In this document: in pieces, positions 42,111 to 51,558 of the stretch | Position numbering within the stretch: position 1 is the stretch's first letter | How the letters are laid out: each line of letters begins with the position of its first letter | From: Rhabdaerophilum sp. SD176 | GTDB taxonomy: Bacteria; Pseudomonadota; Alphaproteobacteria; Rhizobiales; Beijerinckiaceae | Direction of reading: 5' to 3' | NCBI RefSeq assembly: GCF_030143245.1 | Contig: NZ_JARJNS010000001.1 | Location: 558,001 to 622,000, forward strand | Length of the DNA stretch: 64,000 nucleotides | The notes under the pieces: model-generated | What the model was told of the DNA's origin: nothing | Seen by the model: only the letters and a program-made list of their open reading frames with translations | Database searches by the model: none | Position numbers and translations under genes: made by a program

Positions 42111-43130
42111 ATGCCCATCGGTTTCCGTGCCTTCGCCCTTGCAGGCACCCTTTTCGCGGCGACGCTGCCGGCCTTTTCCGGCACGCTCGACGAGGTCCGC
42201 AAGCGCGGCAGCCTGGCCTGCGGCGTCAGCATGGGCCTGCTCGGATTCTCCGAACAAAAGCCCGATGGCAGCTGGGCCGGCTTCGATGTCGATTTCTGCC
42301 GCGCCCTCGCGGCGGTGATCTTTGACGATCCGAAGAAGGTGACATTCCATCCCCTCTCGGCGCTGGAACGCTTTGACGCCCTCAAGGCCGGTAAGATCGA
42401 CATCCTGTCCCGCAACTCCACCTGGACCCTTGAGCGCGAAGCGGGGCTCGGCCTGCTTTTTGCCGGCGTCAATTTCTACGACGGCCAGGGGTTCATGATC
42501 CGACGGGACAACAAGGCCGTCAGCGCGCTCGAACTGAACCGGACGCGGGTCTGCGTGCAGGCCGGCACGACGAATGCGCAGGGGGCAACCGAATTCTTCT
42601 CGACGAACTCGATCACCGCCGAACTGAAGACCTTCCCGGATGGCCCATCCACCCTGCGCGGCTTCGAGACCGGTGAATGCGACGTCATGACCGCCGATAA
42701 TTCCGGGCTGTTCGCCGAGCGCCTCCGGCTGGCCCGCGCGAGCGAGGCGGTCATCCTGCCGGATATTGTCAGCAAGGAACCGCTCGGCCCCGTCGTCCGG
42801 AATGATGATGTCCGCTGGTACACCCTGGTCCGCTGGGTCAATTTCGCCCTGATCAACGCCGAGGAGCTGGGCGTGGCCAGTTCCAACGTCAGCGAGGCGA
42901 AACGATCCACCAAGCCGGATGTCCGCCGCTTTGTCGGGGTCGATGGCGCCGATCTCGGACCCAAGCTCGGCGTGACAGCGGACTGGGCGGCACGGGCGGT
43001 CGCGGCTGTCGGGAATTACGGCGAGATCTACGAACGCAATGTCGGCAGCAAGTCCCGCCTCGGCATCCCGCGTGGGCTGAACCAGCTCTGGACCGAGGGC
43101 GGGATCCTTTACGCACCGCCCATCCGGTAG
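42111..43130 (+). CDS. Amino-acid ABC transporter substrate-binding protein (AapJ-like), orphan
   Basis: A 339-residue periplasmic protein of the solute-binding family 3 type. The signal peptide ends near PAFSGT, and then TLDEVRKRGSLACGVS, GFDVDFCRALAAVIF, FEEVDILSRNST-type DILSRNSTWTLERE, GFETGECDVMTADNSGL and PLGPVVRNDDVRW match AapJ/BztA. No permease or ATPase gene is nearby, so it must share a distant transporter or act as a sensor. It starts 12 bp after the L,D-transpeptidase gene. Confidence 0.88.
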   Translation: MPIGFRAFALAGTLFAATLPAFSGTLDEVRKRGSLACGVSMGLLGFSEQKPDGSWAGFDVDFCRALAAVIFDDPKKVTFHPLSALERFDALKAGKIDILSRNSTWTLEREAGLGLLFAGVNFYDGQGFMIRRDNKAVSALELNRTRVCVQAGTTNAQGATEFFSTNSITAELKTFPDGPSTLRGFETGECDVMTADNSGLFAERLRLARASEAVILPDIVSKEPLGPVVRNDDVRWYTLVRWVNFALINAEELGVASSNVSEAKRSTKPDVRRFVGVDGADLGPKLGVTADWAARAVAAVGNYGEIYERNVGSKSRLGIPRGLNQLWTEGGILYAPPIR

Positions 43131-43164
43131 CCGGAGCCGCAACCAGAGGCCGTGCGCATGGAAA

Positions 43165-43195
43165 AGGCCGCCGGGTTCACCGGCGGCCTTCTGAT
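43165..43195. terminator. Bidirectional terminator
   Basis: AAGGCCGCCGG-GTTCA-CCGGCGGCCTT, an 11-bp perfect stem between convergent genes, followed by TCTGATTCTC on the plus strand and by TTTCC on the minus strand. Confidence 0.75.
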
Positions 43196-43234
43196 TCTCT
43201 GTGTCCTGCAGGACCTTCCGGGCCGCCGCCGGTA

Positions 43235-45232
43235 TCAGGCGGCGCGCACTTCCTCAAGGAAGGTCGAGACCACGCCTTCGAGCGACACCGCCTCGCTGGC
43301 GACGGTCTGGGCAGCCTGCGCCACTTCCGTCGAGGTCGAACGGCTGGACGAGGCCCGGCTTTCGGCATCGCGGATCGCCGAGGCGCCTTCCGCAGAGCTG
43401 CGCGCCGCTTCGTTGACATTGTCCGAGATCGTCGCGATCGCGCTGGATTGCTCCTCGACCGCCGAGGCGACGCTGGTGGCGATCGCGCTCATTTCGGAAA
43501 GGATGCCGCCGATCTGGCCGATGGCCTGGCTGACATCGCCCGAAGCGCTCTGGATCGAGGTGATCCGCGAGACGATATCCTCGGTTGCCTGTGCCGTCTG
43601 GTTGGCGAGCGCCTTCACTTCGCTGGCCACGACCGCGAAGCCCTTGCCGGCTTCCCCGGCGCGGGCCGCCTCGATCGTCGCGTTGAGCGCGAGGAGGTTG
43701 GTCTGGCCGGCGATCGACCGGATCAGTTCCACCACGCCGCCGATCTTGTCGGCTTCCGCAGCGAGTTCCGACATCATCGACGTCGCCCGATGCGATTGCT
43801 GGACGGCACGGTCGGCGACCTCGGTCGAGCGGACAGCCTGGCGGGAGACCTCATCCACAGACTTGGAGAGCTGCTCGGCCGCAACCGCCACCGAGGAAAC
43901 TTCCCGCGAGGCGATGGCCGTCGCATTGCCCGCCACTTCGGCCTGGGCCGTCAGGGCGCGCGAATCATTGTCGAGCGTTTCCGAGGCCTGGCGCATCTTG
44001 TCGGCCGAGGATTGCAGGTGCTGCAGGGCCGATTCAATGGACGAGGCGAAACCGCTGATCGCCGACTCGACACGGCGGGCCCGCGAGAGACGGGCAGCCC
44101 CCTCTTCTTCGGAACGCCGCGTCAGTTCGGCACGTTCGGCGATCGACATCTGGAAGACGCCGAGGGCCTGCGCCATATCGCCGATCTCGTCCTTGCGGGT
44201 GGTATAGGGGATCTCGACATCCGCTTCGCCATCGGCGACGCGGCGCATCGCAAGGGCCAGGCGGGACAGGGCCTTGCCGATCCCACGACCGATCACGAAG
44301 ATGATCGCCACCGAGATCATCGCCGCGAGAGCCGCCGTAATGAGCGACCACTGGGCGGCCTGTTCGTTGGCCGCCGCATTCTGGCGACGGGCTTCGGCCT
44401 GGCGGGCATCGGCCCGGTCACGGATCGCAGCGGTGGCAGCCAGAGCGCGCTTCGCATGGCCGACAGTATCGTCGCGCGCCTCGCGCTCCGAAGCCACGCC
44501 CTGGCGCCAGGAATCATAGGTCGCCTTCTGCTTGCGCACCGATTCGAGCAGCATATCCGCCTGGGGCCGGTCGAAATCGGCCCGGGTCAGGCGCTCGATC
44601 AGGCCGGAACGCATGAATTCGATGCGGTTTTCAAGCTTGTCATCGCGCTTCCAGCGATAGCGCAACTCGACGCCACGCAATTCGCCATAGGATCCTGCCA
44701 GCGGGCGGAAGCCTTCATGGGTCGAGGTCGCGCCGTCGAACAGGGCCGACAGCACTTCCGTCATCTTGTCGAGATCGTCGGTCAGGCCATCATTGCTGGT
44801 CCGGCCCACCGCCTCGACCTTTTCCTTCAGCGTGGCGAAGGAATCCTTCGCGCGCTTCAGCCGCAATTCGGCATTCTCGACGCTGTCGCGCATCTGCTGG
44901 TCGTTCGAGGCCTTCAGCTTGTCGAGGGCCTTCTGGGCATCCGCGATGCCGACAGTGATCTCGCGTTCGACAAGGTCAGTCCGGCTTTCAAGATAGGAGG
45001 AGACCTGTGCCGTGATCAGCGAAAGGTTCGAGGAGAGGATGTCGACCTGAGCCAGTTCCTCGACCGAGACCTGATAGGATTGGTCGGCCTCGGCACGAAT
45101 CCGTTCGGCATGCTGGTTCAGGGCCAGCGTCAGCCCCAGCCCGATCACCGGTCCCAGGGCAATCAATGCGATTTTCCAGGTCACCGACCGTCCAAATCGC
45201 CCCAGAACGCTGGCTTTTCTGGCCTCACTCAT
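43235..45232 (-). CDS. Methyl-accepting chemotaxis protein
   Basis: A 665-residue chemoreceptor; the ATG at 45232 ([14 protein letters not shown]) follows GGGGATGGA. A first membrane helix (about 20-40) precedes a helical periplasmic sensor domain of about 280 residues, then a second helix (about 310-330), a HAMP domain, and a long cytoplasmic coiled-coil signalling domain. The hairpin tip reads [37 protein letters not shown] in the usual pattern (quoted in part). There is no CheB/CheR-binding pentapeptide at the C-terminus (ends EEVRAA). The ligand is unknown. Confidence 0.93.
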   Translation of the reverse strand: MSEARKASVLGRFGRSVTWKIALIALGPVIGLGLTLALNQHAERIRAEADQSYQVSVEELAQVDILSSNLSLITAQVSSYLESRTDLVEREITVGIADAQKALDKLKASNDQQMRDSVENAELRLKRAKDSFATLKEKVEAVGRTSNDGLTDDLDKMTEVLSALFDGATSTHEGFRPLAGSYGELRGVELRYRWKRDDKLENRIEFMRSGLIERLTRADFDRPQADMLLESVRKQKATYDSWRQGVASEREARDDTVGHAKRALAATAAIRDRADARQAEARRQNAAANEQAAQWSLITAALAAMISVAIIFVIGRGIGKALSRLALAMRRVADGEADVEIPYTTRKDEIGDMAQALGVFQMSIAERAELTRRSEEEGAARLSRARRVESAISGFASSIESALQHLQSSADKMRQASETLDNDSRALTAQAEVAGNATAIASREVSSVAVAAEQLSKSVDEVSRQAVRSTEVADRAVQQSHRATSMMSELAAEADKIGGVVELIRSIAGQTNLLALNATIEAARAGEAGKGFAVVASEVKALANQTAQATEDIVSRITSIQSASGDVSQAIGQIGGILSEMSAIATSVASAVEEQSSAIATISDNVNEAARSSAEGASAIRDAESRASSSRSTSTEVAQAAQTVASEAVSLEGVVSTFLEEVRAA

Positions 45233-45553
45233 TCCATCCCCCTCGAGCGCAACCGCGCCATCGACGTCATTCACGCCGCAACTATGGCGGGCATTGCTGA
45301 AGAAGTGGTGAATTGTTGCTTGGCCGAACCTGCCAAAAACCGAGGCAATCCGCCGAAAATCCCGGCGGATTCCGGCCTTTCGGAACAAAAAGCCAGGGCG
45401 CTGGGATCGGACTGTTTTTGCTTTTGCGCAAAGAATATTTGCGAAATTGAATGTCGCTAATCCACGCTGCCGCCCGATCTAAAGGGCACTCTTGTTCAGA
45501 CGCTCAAGCCGGTGCCGAAAGATGACCCAGCCCGGCAAAAGGAGGAGGCCGAC
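45233..45553. other. Divergent intergenic region, chemoreceptor / MBL gene
   Basis: About 320 bp between divergent genes. The half near 45400 is AT-richer (TTTTTGCTTTTGCGCAAAGAATATTTGCG) and probably contains promoter elements. No gene, repeat or clear operator is supported. Confidence 0.45.
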
Positions 45554-46534
45554 ATGATTTCCCGCCGATCCGTTCTCACCACCACCACGCTTGCCGGTAC
45601 GGCGCTGATTGCCGCTCCGGCAATCCTGCGCGGGGTCAGCAGCCCTGCCATGGCCAAGGCGCCGATCGTCGGCACCTCTGCCCCGTCATTCTATCGCTAC
45701 AAGCTCGGCGATTTCGAAATCATCGCCCTGCACGAGGGTGAATTCACCCGGCCGCTCGATGCGTCCTTCGTCCGCAATGCGCCGCTGGAAGCTGTCCAGA
45801 AGACGCTGGCCGACGCCTTCCTGCCGACCGACAAGCTGACGATCAGCTTCACCGCCGTTCTCGTCAATACCGGCTCGAAGCTGGTGCTGATCGATACCGG
45901 CTTCAACGACAATGGTGGCCCGACCAATGGCCGCACCGTCGCGGCCATGAAGGCTGCCGGCATCGAGCCCTCGATGGTCGATACCGTCATCCTCAGCCAT
46001 TTCCACGGCGACCACCTGCAGGGCCTCCGCAACAAGGCCGGCCAGATCGTCTATCCGAATGCCGAGATCATGGTGCCGGAAGCCGAATGGGCCTTCTGGA
46101 TGGACGATGCCCGCATGGCCGCCGCGCCGGATGCCATGAAGGGTGCCTTCCAGGGTGTCCGCCGCGTGCTCGCGCCGAGCGCCAAGGACGTCAAGCAGTT
46201 CAAGTGGGGCCAGGAAATCGTCACCGGCATCACCACGGTCGATGCTTCGGGCCACACGCCGGGCCACACCGCCTTCGTCATCGCCTCGGGCAATGCGAAG
46301 ATGATGTATGTCGCCGACACGACCAACACGCCGGTTCTCTTCGCGACGAATCCGGAATGGAAGGTCATGTTCGACATGGACGCAGACAAGGCCGTCGCGA
46401 CCCGCAAGCGCATCCTCGACATGGCCGCCGCCGACAAGATCCGCCTCGCCTTCTACCATGCCTCGTTCCCGGCGACCGGGTTCATCGCCAAGGAAGGCGC
46501 CGGTTATCGCTTCGTTCCGGCCCAGTGGTCGTAA
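45554..46534 (+). CDS. Exported metallo-beta-lactamase-fold hydrolase
   Basis: A 326-residue protein starting MISRRSVLTTTTLAGTALI, a twin-arginine-type signal with cleavage near AMAKA; the start has an AGGAGG site. The metal motif is SHFHGDH, with further ligands in ASGHTPGHTAF and VADTT and AFYHASFP. It is most like the exported AHL-lactonase or aryl-sulfatase-like branch of the MBL superfamily; the substrate is unknown. A strong terminator follows. Confidence 0.88.
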   Translation: MISRRSVLTTTTLAGTALIAAPAILRGVSSPAMAKAPIVGTSAPSFYRYKLGDFEIIALHEGEFTRPLDASFVRNAPLEAVQKTLADAFLPTDKLTISFTAVLVNTGSKLVLIDTGFNDNGGPTNGRTVAAMKAAGIEPSMVDTVILSHFHGDHLQGLRNKAGQIVYPNAEIMVPEAEWAFWMDDARMAAAPDAMKGAFQGVRRVLAPSAKDVKQFKWGQEIVTGITTVDASGHTPGHTAFVIASGNAKMMYVADTTNTPVLFATNPEWKVMFDMDADKAVATRKRILDMAAADKIRLAFYHASFPATGFIAKEGAGYRFVPAQWS

Positions 46535-46562
46535 CATCCGGCCATCCGGCCTGACAGACACG

Positions 46563-46595
46563 AAAGGCAGGGCGCAGACCGCCCTGCCTTTTTTC
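46563..46595 (+). terminator. Rho-independent terminator of the MBL gene
   Basis: AAAGGCAGGGC, 7-nt loop, GCCCTGCCTTT and a further T-run (TTTT). Confidence 0.9.
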
Positions 46596-46731
46596 TGGAC
46601 CACTTCCGGGCTGTCCCTCGCACAAGGCAGGTTTCTCCTTCCCGCGGCAGGGGGCACCTTGCCTTTGCGCCCGACATGGCTACCGTCCGTGCCAAAGGCG
46701 CCCCGGGCGCCGCAGATCGCCGGGAGGGCGC

Positions 46732-47601
46732 ATGAGCATCGAGGGCGAGAAATCCGCCGCCGGTCTTGCCGGCATGCCGGCTGGCCGGTCTTCCGGCCCT
46801 GTGCTCGCCTTCGTCGCCTCCACCGCGCCCGAAGCCCAGCTGGCAGCCCGGCGACTTTCCCGCTTCTATGGCGAGAACGATCCGGACAAGGCCGATATCG
46901 TCGTGGCACTGGGCGGCGATGGTTTCATGCTGCAGACCCTGCACCGCTTCCTCGGCACGGAAAAGCCGATCTACGGCATGAATCGCGGCTCGGTCGGCTT
47001 TCTCATGAACGAGTTCCGCGAGGACGGCCTTGTCGAGCGGATCGCGCAGGCGGAGCGCAGCGTCGTGCATCCGCTGAATATGCGCTGCCGCGATTCGTCA
47101 GGTCGACTGACCGAGGCGCGTGCCCTCAACGAGGTCTCGCTGCTCCGCCAGTCCTTCCAGGCCGCGAAACTGGAAATCGCCATCGATGGCCAGGTCCGGC
47201 TGCCCGAACTGGTGGCGGATGGCGTGCTTGTCGCCACGCCGACAGGCTCGACCGCCTATAACTTCTCGGCCAATGGCCCGATCTTGCCACTGAACGCGCC
47301 GTTGATCGCGTTGACCCCGATCTCCGCCTTCCGGCCGCGGCACTGGCGCGGCGCGCTGCTGCCCGACAGCACCGCCATCACGATCACGGTGCTGGAGCCG
47401 GACAAGCGCCCTGTCGCGGCCGTTGCCGACCATTTCGAGACGCGGGATGCGCGGGAAGTTTCGGTGGCGATGGATCGCTCGGTCAACCTCGTCATGCTGC
47501 ACGATCCCGGACATTCCCTTGACGAGCGGATCCTGCGCGAACAATTCGGGACGGATCCGGCCGATCTGCATGGAAGGGAGCGGCATTTCACGGCGCGTTA
47601 A
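46732..47601 (+). CDS. nadK: NAD kinase
   Basis: A 289-residue enzyme. The phosphate-binding GGDG motif is in VVALGGDGFMLQTL (about residue 60-75), followed by YGMNRGSVGFLMNEF, the conserved LNEVSLLR and the NAD-binding segment ATPTGSTAYNFSANGPI. It phosphorylates NAD+ to NADP+ with ATP. The first about 20 residues are extra compared with the core family. It has a GGGAGG site and is likely monocistronic. Confidence 0.93.
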   Translation: MSIEGEKSAAGLAGMPAGRSSGPVLAFVASTAPEAQLAARRLSRFYGENDPDKADIVVALGGDGFMLQTLHRFLGTEKPIYGMNRGSVGFLMNEFREDGLVERIAQAERSVVHPLNMRCRDSSGRLTEARALNEVSLLRQSFQAAKLEIAIDGQVRLPELVADGVLVATPTGSTAYNFSANGPILPLNAPLIALTPISAFRPRHWRGALLPDSTAITITVLEPDKRPVAAVADHFETRDAREVSVAMDRSVNLVMLHDPGHSLDERILREQFGTDPADLHGRERHFTAR

Positions 47602-47708
47602 CGGTCTTTGATTAGCTTCGCTTCCGTTGAGAGAATTCTTCGGCCCGGGTGCAGTATCGCGTCACACGCCAGGGTCGGCGGCAGGATCCGTGACGCGCTG
47701 GGCTGTGC

Positions 47709-48227
47709 ATGTTTCGCGTCGATTGTAGCCGCCTGCGTTTCCTCGTGATCGATGACAACGGCTATATGCGCCGCATCATCCGCACGCTCCTCCACGGCTT
47801 TGGCACACGCGAGGTCTTCGAGGCCGAGGATGGCGCGGCCGGGCTGGAATCCTTCGCCACCCACCTCCCCGATGTCGTGATCACCGACTGGTCGATGCCG
47901 GTCTTCGACGGGATCGAGCTGACCAAGATGATCCGCCAGCCGGATACCAGCCCGAACCCGTTCGTCCCGATCATCATGGTCACCGGCTATGCCGAGCGGA
48001 ACCGGGTCTTCGAAGCCCGGGATGCCGGCGTTTCGGAAATGCTGGTCAAGCCGATCTCGGCCAAGGGCCTTTATGCCCGGATCGCGAAGGTTGTCCTCAA
48101 TCCGCGCCCGTTCATCCGCACGGAAAACTATTTCGGTCCCGACCGTCGCCATCTCGTGAAGGCGGACCAGTACAAGAACCGTGGTGCCGTTGCGGCATTC
48201 ACAGGAACGGGGATGGGCAATGCGTAA
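47709..48227 (+). CDS. Single-domain response regulator
   Basis: A 172-residue CheY-like protein. The acidic pair is in FLVIDDNGYMR, the acceptor is D60 (VVITDWSMPVFDG), the Thr is in IIMVTGYAE and the Lys in MLVKPISAKG. The about 45-residue C-terminal extension (FIRTENYFGPDRR) has no output domain I recognise. Its last 8 bases overlap the start of the Hpt gene, so the two are translated together and probably form a phosphorelay. Confidence 0.9.
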   Translation: MFRVDCSRLRFLVIDDNGYMRRIIRTLLHGFGTREVFEAEDGAAGLESFATHLPDVVITDWSMPVFDGIELTKMIRQPDTSPNPFVPIIMVTGYAERNRVFEARDAGVSEMLVKPISAKGLYARIAKVVLNPRPFIRTENYFGPDRRHLVKADQYKNRGAVAAFTGTGMGNA

Positions 48228-48813
48228 CAACAACACCCTTGCGCAGAACGAAGCGCCGGAATCGGACGGCACGGTCGCCCAGGATTTCGGCGATACGCGC
48301 GTGATCCATCTCGGTGGCACGCTCCGCGCCAAGGCGGCGGTGCGTTCCTCCGATGCGGGCGGTGTGGACGAGATGTCCGTCGCGGCAGCCGATGCCGCGA
48401 TGAAGGACCTGTCGGGCGACTTCCAGAACTGGATGGGCGACGAGGTGAACCGCCTGATCGCGGCCTACGAGGTTTTCCGCGATTCCCCGCCCGACCAGCG
48501 TGATGTCGGCCCGCTTTTCCGCGCTTCGCATGATATCCGCGGCCAGGCGGCGGTGTTCGGCTTTCCGATCGCGGCGGAAATCGCCGGTTCGCTGTCGAAG
48601 CTGCTGGACAAGATCGAGCCGGATTACTTGCCGATCCAGCTCGTCGCGCACCATGTCGATTCCGTGAAGGCCATCTACCGGAACAATATCCGCGACTATG
48701 CCAACCCGGTGGCGACGCAGATCATCCACAACCTGCGCCGCGCGATCGACCGCGTGGTCGACGCGCGCCAGAAGGCGATGCAGGAGGAGATGCGGTTCCG
48801 CCGCCCGAGCTGA
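48220..48813 (+). CDS. Hpt (histidine phosphotransfer) domain protein
   Basis: A 197-residue protein. The phospho-accepting H104 lies in FRASHDIRGQAAVFGFP, the typical Hpt helix pair; residues 1-60 look disordered. The ATG at 48220 overlaps the response-regulator gene. Hpt proteins carry phosphate between receivers of a relay; the partner kinase is not encoded here. A UUCG-loop terminator lies just past the gene, inside the 3' end of the convergent DUF2336 gene. Confidence 0.85.
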   Translation: MRNNNTLAQNEAPESDGTVAQDFGDTRVIHLGGTLRAKAAVRSSDAGGVDEMSVAAADAAMKDLSGDFQNWMGDEVNRLIAAYEVFRDSPPDQRDVGPLFRASHDIRGQAAVFGFPIAAEIAGSLSKLLDKIEPDYLPIQLVAHHVDSVKAIYRNNIRDYANPVATQIIHNLRRAIDRVVDARQKAMQEEMRFRRPS

Positions 48814-48846
48814 GCCCTGCGCCCGGCGTGAGGCCCGCCCGAACGA

Positions 48847-50268
48847 TCAGGCAGCCCGGCTTCGGCCGGGCTTTTGCGTTGAAAACGCCGGCAGCGTGGC
48901 CGGGGGCATCCCGAGTTCGGTCTTCCATTCGGCAATGATCGTCGCAAGGTCGGGAATCGGCTCGTCGAGCACGAGTCCGCGCTCGCGCAGGATGCGGCGC
49001 TTTGGAGTGGCGATTTCGGGCTGGGACTGGACGATCTCGGCGACCAGCTTCTCCCCGTCGGCATCGAACCCGCCGAGCCGCAGCAGGTCCTGCGCATCAC
49101 CGGGCATGCTGAGCGCCAGCGATTCGGATTTCTCCTGGCGGAGATCCTGCCGGAGGCTTTCGGCACGGGCACGGGATTCCTCCCGCATCGTCTGGGCCTC
49201 GAAGCGCCGGAGCATGGCCATAAGGCGCACGCCCTCCTCGCCGGCAATGTCGATGCAGGCGCCCTGCGCCGCCCGGAGCACGGGCAGCGAGAATTCGCCG
49301 GGCGCTTCGCCGGCCGGCAGGCGCGCCGCCGCCATGATCGCAGCCGCCAGGACCGGCTCGGCAAAGGCCGGCAGGCCCGCCCGCCGCAGCAGGACGACGA
49401 TCGAAGGCTCGGAACGCCCGCGCAGCAGCGCCGAGACGCGGCTTGCCGGTACTGAGCAGAGATCGGCCAAAGCCTGGGTAACGAGCGCGAGGTCACCGCC
49501 AAGCACACTGCGCAGCAGCAGCGCCGGTGTCAGCAGCCCCTGCTTGCGCAGATGGGCCACGAAGCGGCCGACTTCGCCGGGGCTCTGCCGCGCCAATGCG
49601 ATCGTCCCGCTCTGAAGCGTATCGTCGAGCAGGCGAGCCTTCCGCCCGCCTGCGAGGAAGCCCCCCTCGGTCACGAACTGGCCGAGCCCCTCCGCCGTGC
49701 GCAGCATCAGCGCATGCCGGGCCGTGACGGGCAGGTCGGGACGCGCCTGTACGACAACGCGGAATTTCGGCAGATGACCGAACACTTCGATCAGCGCCAG
49801 CAGGTCCGCTTCGGCGATTTCGCTGGCGCTGTTTCCGGCCAATGCGAAAGCGCAATCGGGGTCGCGCCGGTGGATCAGCGCCTGCGCGACGGCACGGCTG
49901 ACATCCTGCCGGATGGCGATGGCCACCAGCGCCTTGCGTTCACCGGTTGCGGCGAGATCGACGAGATCGGCCTCGGTCAACAGCGGCGAGCGGGCGATGA
50001 GCGGCGCGGAAACTTCTGCCTGATCGGCGGCGAGGCCCAGGACGAGATGGCGCGGCGCTTCCCGGCTTTCGGCAAAGGCCAATGCGAGGGCCCGGCGAAC
50101 CATCGGCGAGGGATCGTCGAGCACCGAGGTCAGAGCTGCTTCCACGGCCTCCGGCGTATCCTCGCCGAGCGCGCCGGCCTGCCACGCCTCGGCCAGCACC
50201 GTCGCCGCCTCGGCCCGCTCGCGGGCAGGTGCTTCGTCCATCCAGCTCAGGAATGATTTGACCAGCAT
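48847..50268 (-). CDS. DUF2336 protein (HEAT-like repeats)
   Basis: A 473-residue cytosolic protein made of helical repeats: VLDDPSPMVRRALALAFAES, APLIARSPLLTEADLVDLAA, HLPKFRVVVQARPDLP are typical DUF2336 segments. Family members are alphaproteobacterial proteins of unknown function; some are linked to stress or division control. It starts 9 bp after the transglycosylase gene and is convergent with the Hpt gene. Confidence 0.85.
   Translation of the reverse strand: MLVKSFLSWMDEAPARERAEAATVLAEAWQAGALGEDTPEAVEAALTSVLDDPSPMVRRALALAFAESREAPRHLVLGLAADQAEVSAPLIARSPLLTEADLVDLAATGERKALVAIAIRQDVSRAVAQALIHRRDPDCAFALAGNSASEIAEADLLALIEVFGHLPKFRVVVQARPDLPVTARHALMLRTAEGLGQFVTEGGFLAGGRKARLLDDTLQSGTIALARQSPGEVGRFVAHLRKQGLLTPALLLRSVLGGDLALVTQALADLCSVPASRVSALLRGRSEPSIVVLLRRAGLPAFAEPVLAAAIMAAARLPAGEAPGEFSLPVLRAAQGACIDIAGEEGVRLMAMLRRFEAQTMREESRARAESLRQDLRQEKSESLALSMPGDAQDLLRLGGFDADGEKLVAEIVQSQPEIATPKRRILRERGLVLDEPIPDLATIIAEWKTELGMPPATLPAFSTQKPGRSRAA
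48854..48875 (+). terminator. Terminator of the Hpt operon, inside an antisense coding region
   Basis: GCCCGGC-TTCG-GCCGGGC followed by TTTTGCG. It lies within the last codons of the minus-strand DUF2336 gene. Confidence 0.75.
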
Positions 50269-50277
50269 GTTCTCAAC

Positions 50278-51408
50278 TCAACGCTTGGGAGAAGAAGGGG
50301 GCGGCGTCAGGTCGAGGGGACCTGTGCCGCCGAGATGGGCCGGCCGCATCGGCGGCAGGGGTGCCCGGACGGCCGGATAGGCCTGTGCCGGCTCGGCCGG
50401 CCGGGACAGCGCCTCGAAGCCTGCCAACGGCGAAGGCGGGTCGATATCGCTCAGGCGCTTGTCGACTGCCGCGACGATCGCCGCCTCGGCAGCAGCCACC
50501 TTCACCGGGTCCGCCCGCGGGAAGAAGGAGGGCGCGTTCGGGTTCATCCGGGACTCGGCAACCTTGGTCCAGGTCTTGCGGAGGTCGGCCCCGGCCTGGC
50601 TGTTCACACCGGTGCGGAAGAAGCCGCCCACCGCCGCCGCACTCGGTTGCGGCACGCCTGTCACCGTCACGCCGCGGGCTGGCGCGATGGCCAGTGGCGA
50701 ACGCGTCGCCATTTCCGGTTCGGGCGCCATCCCCGCCTGCTGGATGGCCGGCGGCATGGTGGATGTGGCGCCGTCATGGAAGGAGACCAGCCGGGCATAG
50801 ACCTCACGCGTCGTCCGCGCGCGGCCCTTCGGGTCGAAGAAGATCGAGCGATTGGCCGACGCGGCTTCGGGGAAGGCGCTCGCGGCAGACCGCTCGGGAC
50901 TGCCATTGGCGAGGCCGATCAGTTCCTTCGCTCCGCCAGCACCCATGAAATGCGCGATATAGAGTTCGCCTCCGGTCGGATCCCGGCCGAGCGCATCCCG
51001 CAAGGATGCGCGGTTCTCGCTGGTGAAGACGCCGGCGAGCCGGGCGGAGAGGGTCGGATCCTTGCGAAGGGCCAGGATCTGCTGGCGCATATCGCCTTCG
51101 GGCACGACATAACGGCCGGAGCTGTCGCGCTGGATCGCGCTGGCTGCCTCGGCAAGGCCGAGATTGGGCCCCTCGCGCTTCACAAGGCCGAGCCAGGTCT
51201 GCTCGATGAACTGGAACAGGCCGGTGGCGCTCGAACTCGCGGCCTTGGCCTCGGGGTTGAGATTGGATTCGCGCTTCGCCGTCTTGACGAGGTAGTCGAA
51301 GGGAATGCCGGTCGCCTCGGAGGCCTGGCGCAGCGGCCGGGACAGCGGATGCTCGCCTTGCACCTGCGGCACCGACTCCGTCCGGTTCGGTGTGGTGAAA
51401 AAGAACAT
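50278..51408 (-). CDS. Lytic transglycosylase (SLT domain) without an obvious signal peptide
   Basis: A 376-residue protein. The SLT domain (about residues 28-165) contains the catalytic Glu in KRESNLNPEAKA, ATGLFQFIEQTWLGL, and IAHFMGAGGA. The remainder (about 190-376) is Pro/Ala-rich and probably disordered. The start MFFFTTPNRTESVPQ shows no signal peptide, so export would need a dedicated route, such as the flagellar secretion route, or the start is elsewhere. It cleaves peptidoglycan between MurNAc and GlcNAc. It forms an operon with the DUF2336 gene. Confidence 0.85.
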   Translation of the reverse strand: MFFFTTPNRTESVPQVQGEHPLSRPLRQASEATGIPFDYLVKTAKRESNLNPEAKAASSSATGLFQFIEQTWLGLVKREGPNLGLAEAASAIQRDSSGRYVVPEGDMRQQILALRKDPTLSARLAGVFTSENRASLRDALGRDPTGGELYIAHFMGAGGAKELIGLANGSPERSAASAFPEAASANRSIFFDPKGRARTTREVYARLVSFHDGATSTMPPAIQQAGMAPEPEMATRSPLAIAPARGVTVTGVPQPSAAAVGGFFRTGVNSQAGADLRKTWTKVAESRMNPNAPSFFPRADPVKVAAAEAAIVAAVDKRLSDIDPPSPLAGFEALSRPAEPAQAYPAVRAPLPPMRPAHLGGTGPLDLTPPPSSPKR

Positions 51409-51558
51409 GGCGCGGGTCCCTCTGCCGGAGATTCGCTTGATCTCCGGCCCTCTTGAACTTTCTCCGTTTATGGTAAACCGCAGTTTAATTCGGCCGCAGA
51501 ATTCTGTTCCGAATTGAAACGAACCGGCTTTCGGCCTCTGATTTTCAAGGATTTTTGC

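Noticed and set aside
43448-45460. A 670-codon open frame opposite the chemoreceptor
   Set aside because: Antisense of a gene with unmistakable chemoreceptor motifs.
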